DNA of 64,000 nucleotides from contig NZ_PGVE01000041.1 in the NCBI RefSeq assembly GCF_002860255.1, positions 111,075 through 175,074 on the forward strand. Reading direction: 5' to 3'. The position numbers and the translations under genes are program-made. Below the pieces are notes generated by a model. The model saw only the letters and a program-made list of their open reading frames with translations, was not told the DNA's origin and did not search any database. The stretch is from Neobacillus cucumis (GTDB lineage: Bacteria > Bacillota > Bacilli > Bacillales > Cytobacillaceae). Positions 9,301 through 18,432 of the stretch are shown piece by piece (positions within the stretch are counted from its first letter, which is position 1; each line of letters starts with the position of its first letter).

Positions 9301-11982
9301 ATGAATAAGACAGTGCAGGATCTTATGAATCATCAAACCGAAAATTATATTCTTCCGTTTCTCTGGATGAGAGGAGAAGAAGAACCAGTGATTAGGGAAG
9401 AAATTGCTAGAATCTATGAATGCGGGATCAGAGGAATCTGTGTAGAAGCGCGGCCGCATCCGGATTTCGCAGGTCCGGGCTGGTGGCATGACCTAGATAT
9501 TGTCATGGATGAAGCCAAGAAGAGAGGAATGCGTGTTTGGGTTTTAGATGATGCTCACTTTCCAACAGGTTATGCCAATGGGTTGATCGAAAAGAAATAT
9601 CCGAACCGAAAGAAAACGTATATAAATTATAATACAGTTGATGTATTAGGCGCGCAAAATGAAGTGAAGATACATATTACTCCTATGTTAAAACCGAAAA
9701 CCTCTTGGTTAGATATTGGTAAACCAATAGACAAAGAGGAACAGAAAAAGAATCAATTAATTAGTGTTGTGGCAGCAAAACTAGTAACGGATGGAATTAT
9801 ACATGAAGAGCTAATCGATTTAACGGACCGTGTTGAAGGTGATTTTTTAACCTGCACCTTACCTGAAGGGCCATGGAGAGTTTATGTGGTTTATGAAACG
9901 AAAACGGACGGCGGCAATCCGAAATATATCAATATGATTGATGAAGAGTCAGTCAGCACACAGCTTGAAGCGGTATATGAACCACATTTTCAACATTACA
10001 AAGAAGAGTTTGGGAAGACATTTGCCGGATTTTTCTCAGATGAACCTGCATTTGGTAATGTTAATGGATTTGATTTTAATGAATCGATTGGACGAAAAGA
10101 CATGCCATTGCCATGGAGTGAAGAAGTGAAGAATATGCTGATGGATGATCTTAAAGGTAATTGGCGCGTATTCTTACCTTATCTTTGGAATAGTTCAGAA
10201 GAAATGAAGCAATGCGTTCATACCAGATATACGTACATGGATATTGTTACCCGTTTATATGAAAAAAACTTTAGTAATCAATTAGGAAAATGGTGTGAAG
10301 CACACAATGTCGAGTATATCGGACATGTGATTGAAGATAATGATCAGCATAGCAGATTAGGAAGCGGTGCAGGTCATTTCTTTAGAGCATTGTCAGGCCA
10401 GCATATGTCTGGAATTGATGTGATTGGCGGCCAAGTCATTTTTGGCGGAGCGGGGTTAGAACGACGCGGACTCTTTAAGGGGGATGGAGAATTCTATCAT
10501 TATACACTTGGAAAACTAGGATCTTCCTATGGTCATCTTGATCCGAAGAAAAAAGGGAGAACGATGTGTGAATTATTTGGTGCCTACGGATGGAAGCTTG
10601 GCGTTCGAGATATGAAGTATATTTTGGACCACTTAGTTGTCCGTGGAATTAATTATCTCGTTCCACATGCATTTTCTATGCGGGAATATCCTGACTTTGA
10701 TTGTCCTCCGCATTTCTATGCTCGTGGTCATAATCCACAATTTAAACATTTTGCCCATCTCATGCACTATGCCAACCGCTTATGTCATATTTTTAATGGC
10801 GGAAGACATGTTGCTCCTGTAGCTGTTTTATATCAGGGGGAGAGTGAGTGGAGTGGAAACTCGATGAAAATGCAAAAGCCTGCTAGAGTCTTAATTGAAA
10901 ACCAAATCGATTTTGACTTTGTTTCGATTGATATCCTGACTGATCTAGGTCTCTATAATGGAAGGTTAGAGAATAAGCATTTAATCATCAATGGTGAAGA
11001 ATTTAAATGTCTAGTTATACCGTATAGTCAATATATAACAAAAGAACTGGCTGCTTTTATTAAAAATGCAGCTGGCTTGGAGATTATTTTTGTTGACAAT
11101 AAACCAGAAGGGATTTCTAATGCAGTAGATGGGCAGGAGATTTCAGAACTATTAAAAGCAGTTGAAAAATGTAAGGTGATCCCGTTAAAGGAATTGGTCT
11201 CTGAACTGCAGGCAGAAGGAATATATGATATTAAATTAAAGCAACCATTTAAGGATTTAACCTACTATCATTATATTAAAGAAAATAATATTTATATGTT
11301 TCAGAATGAATCAGCACATGAGACATTCAGCGGAGAGATTGAATTATCAATGGGAGAATCTGCTGTCGTCTATCATGGTCTAGAAAATAAATTTGAGAAC
11401 CTAAAAGTTAACAGAGAAAAAGGGAAAAGCATTATTTACTTGGAGTTAAAGCCATATGAATCATGTGTGATATTTGAGAGTGATGAAAATCCAGCAGGAG
11501 AGGCCGAATTTTATTCTCCTCTATCTATAAAGCTTAATGAATGTGAAAAAGTTTTGAACCTGTCTTCAGAATGGAACTATTCGTTGGTAAAAAACAAGGA
11601 ATATCCGAAATTTGGTGAAGTAAATTTGATGAAAGAGTTGATCCCTATTTCCAAGGAAAACCCTGCTTTCACTGGAATTATTAAATATGAAAAGACAGTT
11701 GATCTAGAAGAGCAACCAGAACAAGGCTATTTATCAATTGAATATATTTTTGAAGCAGTAGAGGTATGGATTAATGATGAATATATCGGGATGAAGATTT
11801 GTCCGCCGTATCAATTTGAGGTGGGCAACTATTTAAGAAAGGGGACCAATACCATTCGTGTGGAAGTGGCCACAACATTAGATCGGGATCGGCTCAATCA
11901 GCCAGAACCACCATTTATTATTTGGCACGATCCTATGGATCCAACGGGCATGTTTGGAAAAATTACCTTGTCTTGTGTCTAA
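9301..11982 (+). CDS. large glycoside hydrolase, GH106 (alpha-L-rhamnosidase)-like
   Basis: The 893-residue protein has no signal peptide, so it is cytoplasmic. The N-terminal half resembles GH106-like TIM-barrel enzymes: PFLWMRGEEE, the GIRGICVEARPHPDF strand, then VWVLDDAHFPTGYANG near residues 79-94. A plausible catalytic acid is in FFSDEPAFG near residue 245. The last 120 residues resemble a galactose-binding jelly roll (VEVWINDEYIG, GTNTIRVEVATTL), as in GH2 and GH106 proteins. RBS aggaggg precedes the ATG. Its position behind a GPH symporter and before an AraC regulator suggests it cleaves an imported oligosaccharide. The family assignment is by eye; a related unnamed GH family is the main alternative. 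Confidence 0.65.
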   Translation: MNKTVQDLMNHQTENYILPFLWMRGEEEPVIREEIARIYECGIRGICVEARPHPDFAGPGWWHDLDIVMDEAKKRGMRVWVLDDAHFPTGYANGLIEKKYPNRKKTYINYNTVDVLGAQNEVKIHITPMLKPKTSWLDIGKPIDKEEQKKNQLISVVAAKLVTDGIIHEELIDLTDRVEGDFLTCTLPEGPWRVYVVYETKTDGGNPKYINMIDEESVSTQLEAVYEPHFQHYKEEFGKTFAGFFSDEPAFGNVNGFDFNESIGRKDMPLPWSEEVKNMLMDDLKGNWRVFLPYLWNSSEEMKQCVHTRYTYMDIVTRLYEKNFSNQLGKWCEAHNVEYIGHVIEDNDQHSRLGSGAGHFFRALSGQHMSGIDVIGGQVIFGGAGLERRGLFKGDGEFYHYTLGKLGSSYGHLDPKKKGRTMCELFGAYGWKLGVRDMKYILDHLVVRGINYLVPHAFSMREYPDFDCPPHFYARGHNPQFKHFAHLMHYANRLCHIFNGGRHVAPVAVLYQGESEWSGNSMKMQKPARVLIENQIDFDFVSIDILTDLGLYNGRLENKHLIINGEEFKCLVIPYSQYITKELAAFIKNAAGLEIIFVDNKPEGISNAVDGQEISELLKAVEKCKVIPLKELVSELQAEGIYDIKLKQPFKDLTYYHYIKENNIYMFQNESAHETFSGEIELSMGESAVVYHGLENKFENLKVNREKGKSIIYLELKPYESCVIFESDENPAGEAEFYSPLSIKLNECEKVLNLSSEWNYSLVKNKEYPKFGEVNLMKELIPISKENPAFTGIIKYEKTVDLEEQPEQGYLSIEYIFEAVEVWINDEYIGMKICPPYQFEVGNYLRKGTNTIRVEVATTLDRDRLNQPEPPFIIWHDPMDPTGMFGKITLSCV

Positions 11983-11990
11983 CGATTCTA

Positions 11991-12025
11991 AAAGGTGTGG
12001 TACCTGAAAGGGCCGCACCTTTTTA
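11991..12025 (+). terminator. Rho-independent terminator after the GH106-like gene
   Basis: Imperfect 10-bp stem aaaggtgtgg/ccgcaccttt followed by T residues. It shows that the AraC gene that follows starts downstream at 12061 and not at an earlier in-frame GTG (11995). Confidence 0.75.
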
Positions 12026-12060
12026 AAAGTTCTAATTTTTTTACGGTAGGGGAGGCGCTT

Positions 12061-12993
12061 ATGAAGTATCCATATGAAAGTGTGGTCATAAACGAAGAGG
12101 TTCCTATGTTAATGTTAATGACAAGTGTAAGATTTGTCGCCATGCACTGGCATGACCGGATTGAATTTTTGTTTGTTCTAAGAGGCAGTATCCAAGTATT
12201 TGTGGGAAGAGAAGAGTTCTCTTTAAAAGAAAATGACTTGCTGCTGATTAATAGCAATGAGATTCACGGTGTGGAAGCAAGTGAAGATAATCGGGTTCTG
12301 CTACTTCAAATTCCTCTGACGTTTATAAATAAATGGTACCCTAAGATCGAAATGGAATCTTTTCACTGCCAATCCTTTCAACAGGAGGATCAAGGAAAGT
12401 ATGATGGTATTCGTCAGTTAATGGTCCAACTTATGGTAACTTTAAGAGAGAAAGAATTAGGTTATGAGATTAAAATTCATTCACTGTTATTAGATATCAT
12501 ATACCATCTTGTTAGTAAATTTAGAGTGAAGAGTCATAAGCAAATCAACCGTAACAGCAGTAAAGATATTGAACGACTGACACGAATTACAAGCTATATA
12601 CAAAAGAATTATATGTATCCCATTACCCTGAACGAAATAGCGGAAAACGAACAATTGACGGTTCCCTACTTATCGCGATATTTTCAACAGCATATGGGAC
12701 AGCCTTTTGTAAAGTATTTAAATGGTATTCGACTGGAACAGGCTGTACAGTATCTGCTGGAGACAAATTGGCCTGTTATTCAGATAGCGATAGAGTCTGG
12801 GTTTCCAAGTTTGAATACGTTTCACAAACTGTTTAAAGATACCTTTCACACAACCCCTTACCAATTTAGAAAGAATCAACAAACAACTTTTAATCACTCT
12901 TATAAAAATGAACCAAAAGGAATTGAAAGTTACGATTATACGGAAGAAGACGACCTTAAAGAGTTGGATACGTATATAAAAGGTTTCATATAA
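12061..12993 (+). CDS. AraC family transcriptional regulator
   Basis: The 310-residue protein has an N-terminal cupin sensor (HWHDRIEFLFVLRGS, then NDLLLINSNEIHGVE) at about residues 30-85. A C-terminal double helix-turn-helix of the AraC/XylS type follows at about residues 172-275, with the family SGFPSLNTFHKLFKDTFHTT segment. The ATG at 12061 is chosen because a strong RBS (ggggagg) lies just upstream; the longer in-frame GTG start falls inside a terminator hairpin. It probably activates the adjacent symporter and GH106-like hydrolase genes in response to a sugar. Which genes it controls is inferred from position. Confidence 0.88.
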   Translation: MKYPYESVVINEEVPMLMLMTSVRFVAMHWHDRIEFLFVLRGSIQVFVGREEFSLKENDLLLINSNEIHGVEASEDNRVLLLQIPLTFINKWYPKIEMESFHCQSFQQEDQGKYDGIRQLMVQLMVTLREKELGYEIKIHSLLLDIIYHLVSKFRVKSHKQINRNSSKDIERLTRITSYIQKNYMYPITLNEIAENEQLTVPYLSRYFQQHMGQPFVKYLNGIRLEQAVQYLLETNWPVIQIAIESGFPSLNTFHKLFKDTFHTTPYQFRKNQQTTFNHSYKNEPKGIESYDYTEEDDLKELDTYIKGFI

Positions 12994-13030
12994 ATTAATA
13001 AAATTTATTATTTTTTTGATTAGTAAGGGT

Positions 13031-13061
13031 AGCCGCAAAGACATAAACTTTGCGGTTTTTA
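13031..13061 (+). terminator. Rho-independent terminator after the AraC regulator
   Basis: Eight-bp stem ccgcaaag/ctttgcgg with a 7-nt loop and a T5 tail. Confidence 0.85.
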
Positions 13062-13152
13062 ACTATTATTTTTTGTGTTTTCTGAAAATATTAAAAATCA
13101 ATATAATTTTTCTTAACAAATTGAACGTTTTCCATAGATATCCTGATTATAA

Positions 13153-13602
13153 TTAGCGGTAGATGAAACAAATTTGCTAGACTGGGGGATTGAAGGAAAG
13201 CATTATGTAAAAGGATCGGACCATGTTATCAAGTATCCAGATGGGGGAAATACAGGAAATAATGGTTACAACTTAAATATGAGTTTTGCAATGGGGAATT
13301 CTTTCCTGTCTTATGTGTTCGAAGGGAATAATCCAAACCTATGGAGCGAAACAGAGGAGTTTAATAAAAGCGCGGTCAAATCTAAAGCACTTGGATTTAA
13401 TTTTGATAGTTCATCAGTTAAAACGGAAGTGACAGCGGTTACCAATGTCGTAGGTAAATATGCTCTAGGACTTGAATCAGGTGTTTTAGATCCTAATAAG
13501 AGTTTACCTGAGTTTATTAAAGGTTTAAAGGCAGCTGGCATTGATAAGATCATTGCAGAAAAACAGAAACAATTAGATGAATGGGCAAAAAACAAAAAAT
13601 AA
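13153..13602 (+). pseudogene. C-terminal remnant of an LplA-type ABC binding protein (DUF3502)
   Basis: About 149 codons remain. The sequence LLDWGIEGKHYVKG and the ending IIAEKQKQLDEWA are typical of the C-terminal DUF3502 region of LplA/YtcQ-like oligosaccharide-binding lipoproteins, which are normally near 500 residues. The signal peptide and about 350 residues are missing. The frame starts right after a stop at 13150 without a convincing RBS; the TTG at 13174 is not a plausible start. A true terminator follows. It is a leftover of a lost ABC importer, perhaps once controlled by the AraC gene upstream. Confidence 0.82.
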
Positions 13603-13614
13603 GCAGTATATTAA

Positions 13615-13652
13615 ACCAAAAAAGGTGCAATGACATTGCGCCTTTTTTGGTT
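13615..13652 (+). terminator. Rho-independent terminator after the LplA remnant
   Basis: Long stem ccaaaaaaggtgcaatg/cattgcgccttttttgg with a 3-nt loop region and T-rich end. Confidence 0.85.
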
Positions 13653-13807
13653 TATGACAGTGATTTGGATAAGGTTAAAAATAGCACTATCATTTTTAAT
13701 CTATTATCAATACAAAAATGATGAATCGTTGAAAAAGGACGAAAATCTATACTCCATCAGGTTAATTAATGGAAGGGAATATATTAAATAACTTGATAAG
13801 ATATAAA

Positions 13808-13821
13808 TGTAAGCGAAATCA
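13808..13821 (+). promoter_or_regulatory. cre-like site upstream of the C-glycoside operon
   Basis: TGTAAGCGAAATCA matches the cre consensus except at one fixed position and lies 48 bp before the start of the first gene. It implies CcpA-mediated catabolite control of the operon 13870-18423. Confidence 0.6.
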
Positions 13822-13869
13822 ATAGTTAAATTCTTTGATTTTACTATAAACATAGGAGGATATGACACG

Positions 13870-14775
13870 ATGAAGCTTGGATTTAACAGCGCAATCTTAA
13901 ATGAATGCACCTTTGAAGAAGTGATTGACTATGCAGCTGAAAATGGTTTTTCATGTGTGGAGCTTTGTGCATGGCCGAAAGGGAAAGCGGCCCGTAAATA
14001 TGCCGGTGTTACCCATCTTGATGTCGATCACTTAGATGTGGATTATGTCAAGAATTATACCGAAGCAAAAGGAATCAAGATTTCTGCTATTGCTTACTAT
14101 CCAAATGCTTTAGATGAAGATCCAGAGAAAAGCGAATACTACACTGCACACATCAAAAAATGTATTGAGGCAGCACGCAAATTGGATATAAATATGGTCA
14201 CCACATTTATTGGTCGAAACCAAAAGCAAACAGTGGAAGAAAATTTGGAAAAGATGACAACGGTTTGGAAGCCAGTAGTAGAATACGCTGAAGAACTAGG
14301 AGTCAAGATTGCAATTGAAAACTGTCCAATGTTATTCACTACAGACGAGTGGCCAGGCGGACAAAACTTAATGACTACACCAGCCATCTTCCGCCGCGTG
14401 TTTGAATTAATCCCAAATCAAAACTTTGGACTGAATTTTGATCCATCACATTTTGTTTGGCAGCAAATGGACTATATCAAACCTATATATGAATTTCAAG
14501 AGCGGATCTTCCATATCCATTTCAAGGATATCAAGGTATATAAAGACCGCCTAAACGATGTAGGAATTATGGCAACACCACTTGAATATATCTCGCCTAA
14601 ATTACCAGGTCTTGGAGATGTCAAATGGGGTCAATATGTATCAGCCTTAACAGACATTGGCTACCGCGGATATGCGGTCATTGAAGTAGAGGACAAGGCA
14701 TTTGAAGATTCACTTAAATCGAAAAAAGATTCAATTAATATTAGTAAAAACTATTTGAGTCAGTTTTTTGCTTAA
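13870..14775 (+). CDS. sugar phosphate isomerase/epimerase family TIM-barrel protein (keto-sugar processing)
   Basis: The 301-residue protein is of the AP_endonuc_2/IolE-like class. All four usual metal ligands are visible: Glu in IAIENCP, Asp in NFDPSHF, His in HIHFKD and Glu in VIEVED. Homologues act on 3-keto-glycosides or inosose-like keto-sugars as epimerases, lyases or hydratases. RBS aggagg lies 7 bp before the ATG. It is the first gene of an operon with an oxidoreductase, the two subunits of a C-glycoside deglycosidase-like enzyme and a glucokinase. It may therefore handle the keto-sugar product of deglycosylation. That role is inferred from context. Confidence 0.85.
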   Translation: MKLGFNSAILNECTFEEVIDYAAENGFSCVELCAWPKGKAARKYAGVTHLDVDHLDVDYVKNYTEAKGIKISAIAYYPNALDEDPEKSEYYTAHIKKCIEAARKLDINMVTTFIGRNQKQTVEENLEKMTTVWKPVVEYAEELGVKIAIENCPMLFTTDEWPGGQNLMTTPAIFRRVFELIPNQNFGLNFDPSHFVWQQMDYIKPIYEFQERIFHIHFKDIKVYKDRLNDVGIMATPLEYISPKLPGLGDVKWGQYVSALTDIGYRGYAVIEVEDKAFEDSLKSKKDSINISKNYLSQFFA

Positions 14776-14831
14776 ATAGATAAACTTATAAATCTACTAA
14801 TTATTTTATAACGAAAAGGAGAATGAAATTT

Positions 14832-15959
14832 ATGGGTAAATTAAAAATTGGTATTATTGGCTGCGGTGGTATTGCAAATCAAAAGCATTTTCCGGCATTA
14901 TCACAATTTAAAGAAATTGCTGAGATGGTTGCATTCTGTGATATTCAAATTGACCGTGCTGAAAAAGCGGCGAAAGAATATGGAACTGAAGATGCAAAAA
15001 TTTATGTCGATTATAAAGAGCTATTAAAAGACGAAACAATCGATCTTGTGCATGTATTAACCCCAAACGTAAGCCATAGCCCGATTACTGTTGCAGCATT
15101 TGAAGCAGGTAAACATGTAATGTGCGAAAAACCAATGGCACATAACACAGAAGCTGCACAAAAAATGATGGATGCCTGGAAAAAATCCGGAAAGAAATTC
15201 ACCATTGGATATCAAAACCGCTTCCGTCCAGAGGTACAATCTCTTCATAAATCATGTGAAAAAGATGAGCTTGGCGATATTTATTTTGCAAAAGCACATG
15301 CCCTTCGCCGCCGCGCAGTTCCAACATGGGGAGTATTTCCTGATAAATCACAGCAAGGCGGAGGTCCACTAATTGATATCGGTACACATGCACTTGATAT
15401 TACTTTATGGATGATGGACAATTACAAACCAGTTTCCGTGACAGGTTCTGTTTTCAATAAATTAGGTAATCTTCCTGAAGCGGTTGAAGGAAATATGTTT
15501 GGCCCATGGGATCCCGAAACATATGAAGTGGAAGATTCCGCATTTGGATACATCAAAATGGAAAATGGAGCAACGGTTTTCCTTGAATCTTCTTGGGCAC
15601 TTAATGTACTAGAATCAAGAGAAGCGGCTACAACTCTTTGTGGAACAAAGGCAGGAGCACAAATCGATTCCGGTATGAGCTTCCGCAACAATGAATTAAT
15701 TTATAATACTGCACGCAATGGGTTGTTAACAGAAGAGAGAAACTCTGCAGGTGGAGCGATTGCATTCTTTGAAGGCGGATCGAATAAACCAGAAGTGCTT
15801 GAAGCAAAACAATGGTTAGAAGCCGTGAAATATGATAAAGAACCACTCGTAAAACCAGAGCAGGCATTTGTTGTGACGAAAATTTTAGATGCTGTCTATC
15901 GTTCTGCTGAAACTGGAAAAGAAATTGTTTTTGAACAGGAACCAGTCGCAAGCAAATAG
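14832..15959 (+). CDS. Gfo/Idh/MocA oxidoreductase, candidate glycoside 3-dehydrogenase (DgpA-like)
   Basis: The 375-residue protein has the NAD-binding motif GIIGCGGIA at its N-terminus and the family EKP motif in MCEKPMAHN. The ATG at 14832 is chosen because it is correctly spaced (9 nt) from the RBS aggaga; an ATG at 14823 is too close. In characterised C-glycoside pathways a Gfo/Idh/MocA enzyme (DgpA) or an FAD oxidase (CarA) first oxidises the 3-OH of the sugar, making the glycosidic bond labile. The direct neighbourhood of the alpha/beta deglycosidase genes makes that the best hypothesis here, possibly with the reverse reduction of 3-keto-glucose. Confidence 0.85.
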   Translation: MGKLKIGIIGCGGIANQKHFPALSQFKEIAEMVAFCDIQIDRAEKAAKEYGTEDAKIYVDYKELLKDETIDLVHVLTPNVSHSPITVAAFEAGKHVMCEKPMAHNTEAAQKMMDAWKKSGKKFTIGYQNRFRPEVQSLHKSCEKDELGDIYFAKAHALRRRAVPTWGVFPDKSQQGGGPLIDIGTHALDITLWMMDNYKPVSVTGSVFNKLGNLPEAVEGNMFGPWDPETYEVEDSAFGYIKMENGATVFLESSWALNVLESREAATTLCGTKAGAQIDSGMSFRNNELIYNTARNGLLTEERNSAGGAIAFFEGGSNKPEVLEAKQWLEAVKYDKEPLVKPEQAFVVTKILDAVYRSAETGKEIVFEQEPVASK

Positions 15960-15971
15960 GAGGTGGGTAGA

Positions 15972-16412
15972 GTGGCATTTAGTATGAAATTACCTTTCGT
16001 CGATGTTGTTTGCGATGAAAGTTTAAAAAACACATATGTGAATGGAAAAAAACTAGGGTATGAATTTCAAATTCGTTTAAGTAACTATCGGGGTCATTAC
16101 TTATCCTGTATTGAAGAGTTTGTAGTTACCGTTGATGGTAAAGAAGTGAATTCTGATAATATAACCTTTGGGCTTAATGAGAAAGAGTTTACCTTAAGAC
16201 AACTGCCAAGTCTTATTTCGGAGTTTTGGAAGTTGATAGATCCAGCTACGATTAGTGTATTTGCTCCTGGAGGTTTAACAGCAGGGGAACATCATATCGA
16301 TGTGAAAATGATGTTACGTATTCCATATATGGCCGTTCCTGGAAGACAAACAGAACGTGAATATGCGGTTTTAGATTCTTGCGGAAGCAAAACATTACAG
16401 GTGAGAGATTAA
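15972..16412 (+). CDS. C-glycoside deglycosidase beta subunit-like protein (DUF6379), copy 1
   Basis: The 146-residue, beta-rich small protein resembles the beta subunits DgpB/DfgB/CarC that pair with a TIM-barrel alpha subunit to split C-glycosidic bonds. Recognisable parts are YEFQIRLSNYRG near the start, a VTVDGKEV strand, FAPGGLTAGEHHIDV, and the ending YMAVPGRQTEREY. The GTG at 15972 is used because RBS aggaggtg lies 7-8 nt before it; an in-frame GTG at 15963 overlaps that RBS. The gene starts just after the oxidoreductase stop and precedes the alpha subunit, the reverse of the order in copies 2 and 3. Assignment is by eye. Confidence 0.72.
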   Translation: MAFSMKLPFVDVVCDESLKNTYVNGKKLGYEFQIRLSNYRGHYLSCIEEFVVTVDGKEVNSDNITFGLNEKEFTLRQLPSLISEFWKLIDPATISVFAPGGLTAGEHHIDVKMMLRIPYMAVPGRQTEREYAVLDSCGSKTLQVRD

Positions 16413-16432
16413 GAGAAAGGAGGTCAGATCAG

Positions 16433-17404
16433 TTGAGTAATATTAAATTAGGTGTTTCTCTGTATAGCTTTACTGATGAATATATAAAAGGCAATTTTAC
16501 ATTAGAAGATTGCATTCGTACCGCAGCTGAATTTGGGGCCGAAGGATTTGAATTGGTTGGTACCCAAATGCTGCCATCCTACCCATATGTAAGTGACAAA
16601 GTTTTAAATGAATTTAGGGCCATGACGAGTCACTATGGGATCGAATTTATCTCTTACGGAGCTAATGCAGACCGTGGGTTAAGATCTGATCGTGATTTAA
16701 CAGAAGAAGAATTGCTTCAGTCGTCTATTATTGATTTAAAAACAGCAAATCAATTGGGTTGTAAAATCATGCGTGCCCAATATCTTATTGGACCATCAGT
16801 ATTTGCTAAATTAGCCCCATATGCGGAGGCTTATGGTATCAAGGTCGGAATTGAAATTCATAATCCTGAAACGCCAACATCACCAAATATCCAGAAATTC
16901 ACCGAGGTAATTGAAAAAACAGGATCACCATATCTTGGATATGTTATTGATTTTGGTACTTTTGCGACTCGTCCTAATAAACCGCATTGGGATGAAGCCT
17001 TAGCGAATGGAGCACCATTAGAATTATTAGAAATGGCAGCTCAATTACGTTATGATGGTGTGCCGATGATGCAAGCAAGACAACGATTACTTGATGCTGG
17101 TGCAAATGGTGCAGTAATGGGGGCCTTCCAAGGAATGTATGGTTTCGTTACTTTCTACAATGATCCGGATTATGAAGGGCTGAAGAAAATCATGCCACAC
17201 GTGATTCACTTCCATGGTAAGTTCCATTATATTGATGAGAATCTAGAGGAAGCCAGCATACCATATGATAAAATCTTACCGATTATTCAAAACTCGGATT
17301 TTGATGGTTATATTGTATCAGAATATGAAGATCACTTATCGGGAAGAGCTTTAGAAATGACCAAACGTCATTTACAAATGGAGCGGAATTTATTAGATAA
17401 ATAG
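16433..17404 (+). CDS. C-glycoside deglycosidase alpha subunit-like TIM-barrel protein, copy 1
   Basis: The 323-residue protein is of the AP_endonuc_2 fold and resembles DgpC/DfgA/CarB alpha subunits. The N-terminal VSLYSF motif is shared with copies 2 and 3. The expected metal and acid-base residues are visible: about Glu141 and His143 (IEIHN), Asp173 (VIDFG), His259/His261 (HFHGKFH) and Glu297 (VSEYE). A TTG start at 16433 is chosen because an excellent RBS (aaaggaggt) precedes it; a longer in-frame ATG (16379) lies inside the beta-subunit gene. With the beta subunit it would eliminate the aglycone from a 3-oxo-glycoside. A related sugar isomerase is the alternative if the pairing is wrong. 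Confidence 0.75.
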   Translation: MSNIKLGVSLYSFTDEYIKGNFTLEDCIRTAAEFGAEGFELVGTQMLPSYPYVSDKVLNEFRAMTSHYGIEFISYGANADRGLRSDRDLTEEELLQSSIIDLKTANQLGCKIMRAQYLIGPSVFAKLAPYAEAYGIKVGIEIHNPETPTSPNIQKFTEVIEKTGSPYLGYVIDFGTFATRPNKPHWDEALANGAPLELLEMAAQLRYDGVPMMQARQRLLDAGANGAVMGAFQGMYGFVTFYNDPDYEGLKKIMPHVIHFHGKFHYIDENLEEASIPYDKILPIIQNSDFDGYIVSEYEDHLSGRALEMTKRHLQMERNLLDK

Positions 17405-17409
17405 TTTAT

Positions 17410-17446
17410 AATAATACAGGTGGGTATTTCACCTGTATTATTTTAT
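17410..17446 (+). terminator. stem-loop between alpha subunit and glucokinase genes
   Basis: A 13-bp stem aataatacaggtg/cacctgtattatt with a T-rich 3' side. It could attenuate glucokinase transcription relative to the upstream genes. Confidence 0.7.
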
Positions 17447-17460
17447 AAGGCGGGGAAAAG

Positions 17461-18423
17461 ATGAAAAAACTAATTGGTATTGATTTAGGCGGAACGACGG
17501 TAAAATTTGCAATTTTGACTGAAGAGGGAGAGATTCAACAGAAGTGGAGTTTGGAAACAGATATTCAAAATGAAGGAAAGAATATCGTTCCAAATATTAT
17601 TGAATCGATTAATCATCGCCTTAATTTGTATGGGCTTTCAGCTGATGATATTTTAGGGATTGGAATGGGGTCTCCTGGGACCGTTGACCGTGAAAAAGGG
17701 ACAGTCATTGGAGCCTATAATTTAAACTGGAGTACCTTGCAGCCAGTAAAAGAACAGATAGAAAGAGGAACAGGCATTCCTTTTAATATTGATAATGATG
17801 CCAATGTTGCGGCATTAGGCGAGGGCTGGAAGGGTGCCGGTGAAGATGGTGCGGATGTAGTCTTTGTTACACTTGGAACAGGTGTAGGGGGCGGTATTAT
17901 CGCGGATGGCAATCTTATTCACGGTAAGGTTGGTGCTGGTGGAGAAATTGGCCATATCATCGTAGAACCTGATGGATATCAGTGTACTTGTGGAAATCAA
18001 GGCTGTTTGGAAACCGTTGCTAGTGCAACAGGTGTGGTTCGGTTAGCAAGAGATTTCTCAGAAAGATATGCTGGAGAATCTGAATTGAAGTGGTTAATTG
18101 ATGATGGACAAGAAGTGACGGCGAAGACTGTTTTTGATCAGGCTAAAAAAGAAGATAAATTAGCTTTAATTGTTGTCGATAAATTTTATTATTATTTGGG
18201 ACTAGCTTGCGGCAATCTTGGAAACATCTTAAACCCTGAAACCATTGTTATTGGCGGGGGAGTGTCAGCTGCTGGAGACATGCTGTTAAATGGTGTAGAA
18301 GAATATTTTCAAAAGTTCGCCTTCCCTACAGTAAAAACTAGTACGAAACTGAAGCTTGCCCAGTTAGGAAATGATGCTGGGGTAATTGGAGCAGCATCAT
18401 TAGTGAAACAATCTAGGAAATAA
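17461..18423 (+). CDS. glcK: ROK family glucokinase
   Basis: The 320-residue protein phosphorylates glucose to glucose 6-phosphate with ATP. It has the N-terminal phosphate motif GIDLGGTTVKFAI, the ROK signature region GEIGHIIV, and the zinc-binding cluster CTCGNQGCLE near residues 178-187. RBS aaggcgggg precedes the ATG. As the last gene of the C-glycoside operon it would capture the glucose released after deglycosylation. A housekeeping glcK normally sits elsewhere in Bacillus, so this may be a dedicated second copy. Confidence 0.9.
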   Translation: MKKLIGIDLGGTTVKFAILTEEGEIQQKWSLETDIQNEGKNIVPNIIESINHRLNLYGLSADDILGIGMGSPGTVDREKGTVIGAYNLNWSTLQPVKEQIERGTGIPFNIDNDANVAALGEGWKGAGEDGADVVFVTLGTGVGGGIIADGNLIHGKVGAGGEIGHIIVEPDGYQCTCGNQGCLETVASATGVVRLARDFSERYAGESELKWLIDDGQEVTAKTVFDQAKKEDKLALIVVDKFYYYLGLACGNLGNILNPETIVIGGGVSAAGDMLLNGVEEYFQKFAFPTVKTSTKLKLAQLGNDAGVIGAASLVKQSRK

Positions 18424-18432
18424 TTAACAATT

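Noticed and set aside
11995..12060. Upstream in-frame GTG start for the AraC regulator
   Set aside because: The segment forms a terminator hairpin and has no RBS, while the ATG at 12061 has a strong ggggagg.
16379..16432. Earlier ATG start for the alpha subunit copy 1
   Set aside because: It lies inside the beta-subunit gene without an RBS; a TTG at 16433 follows an excellent RBS and fits the family N-terminus.
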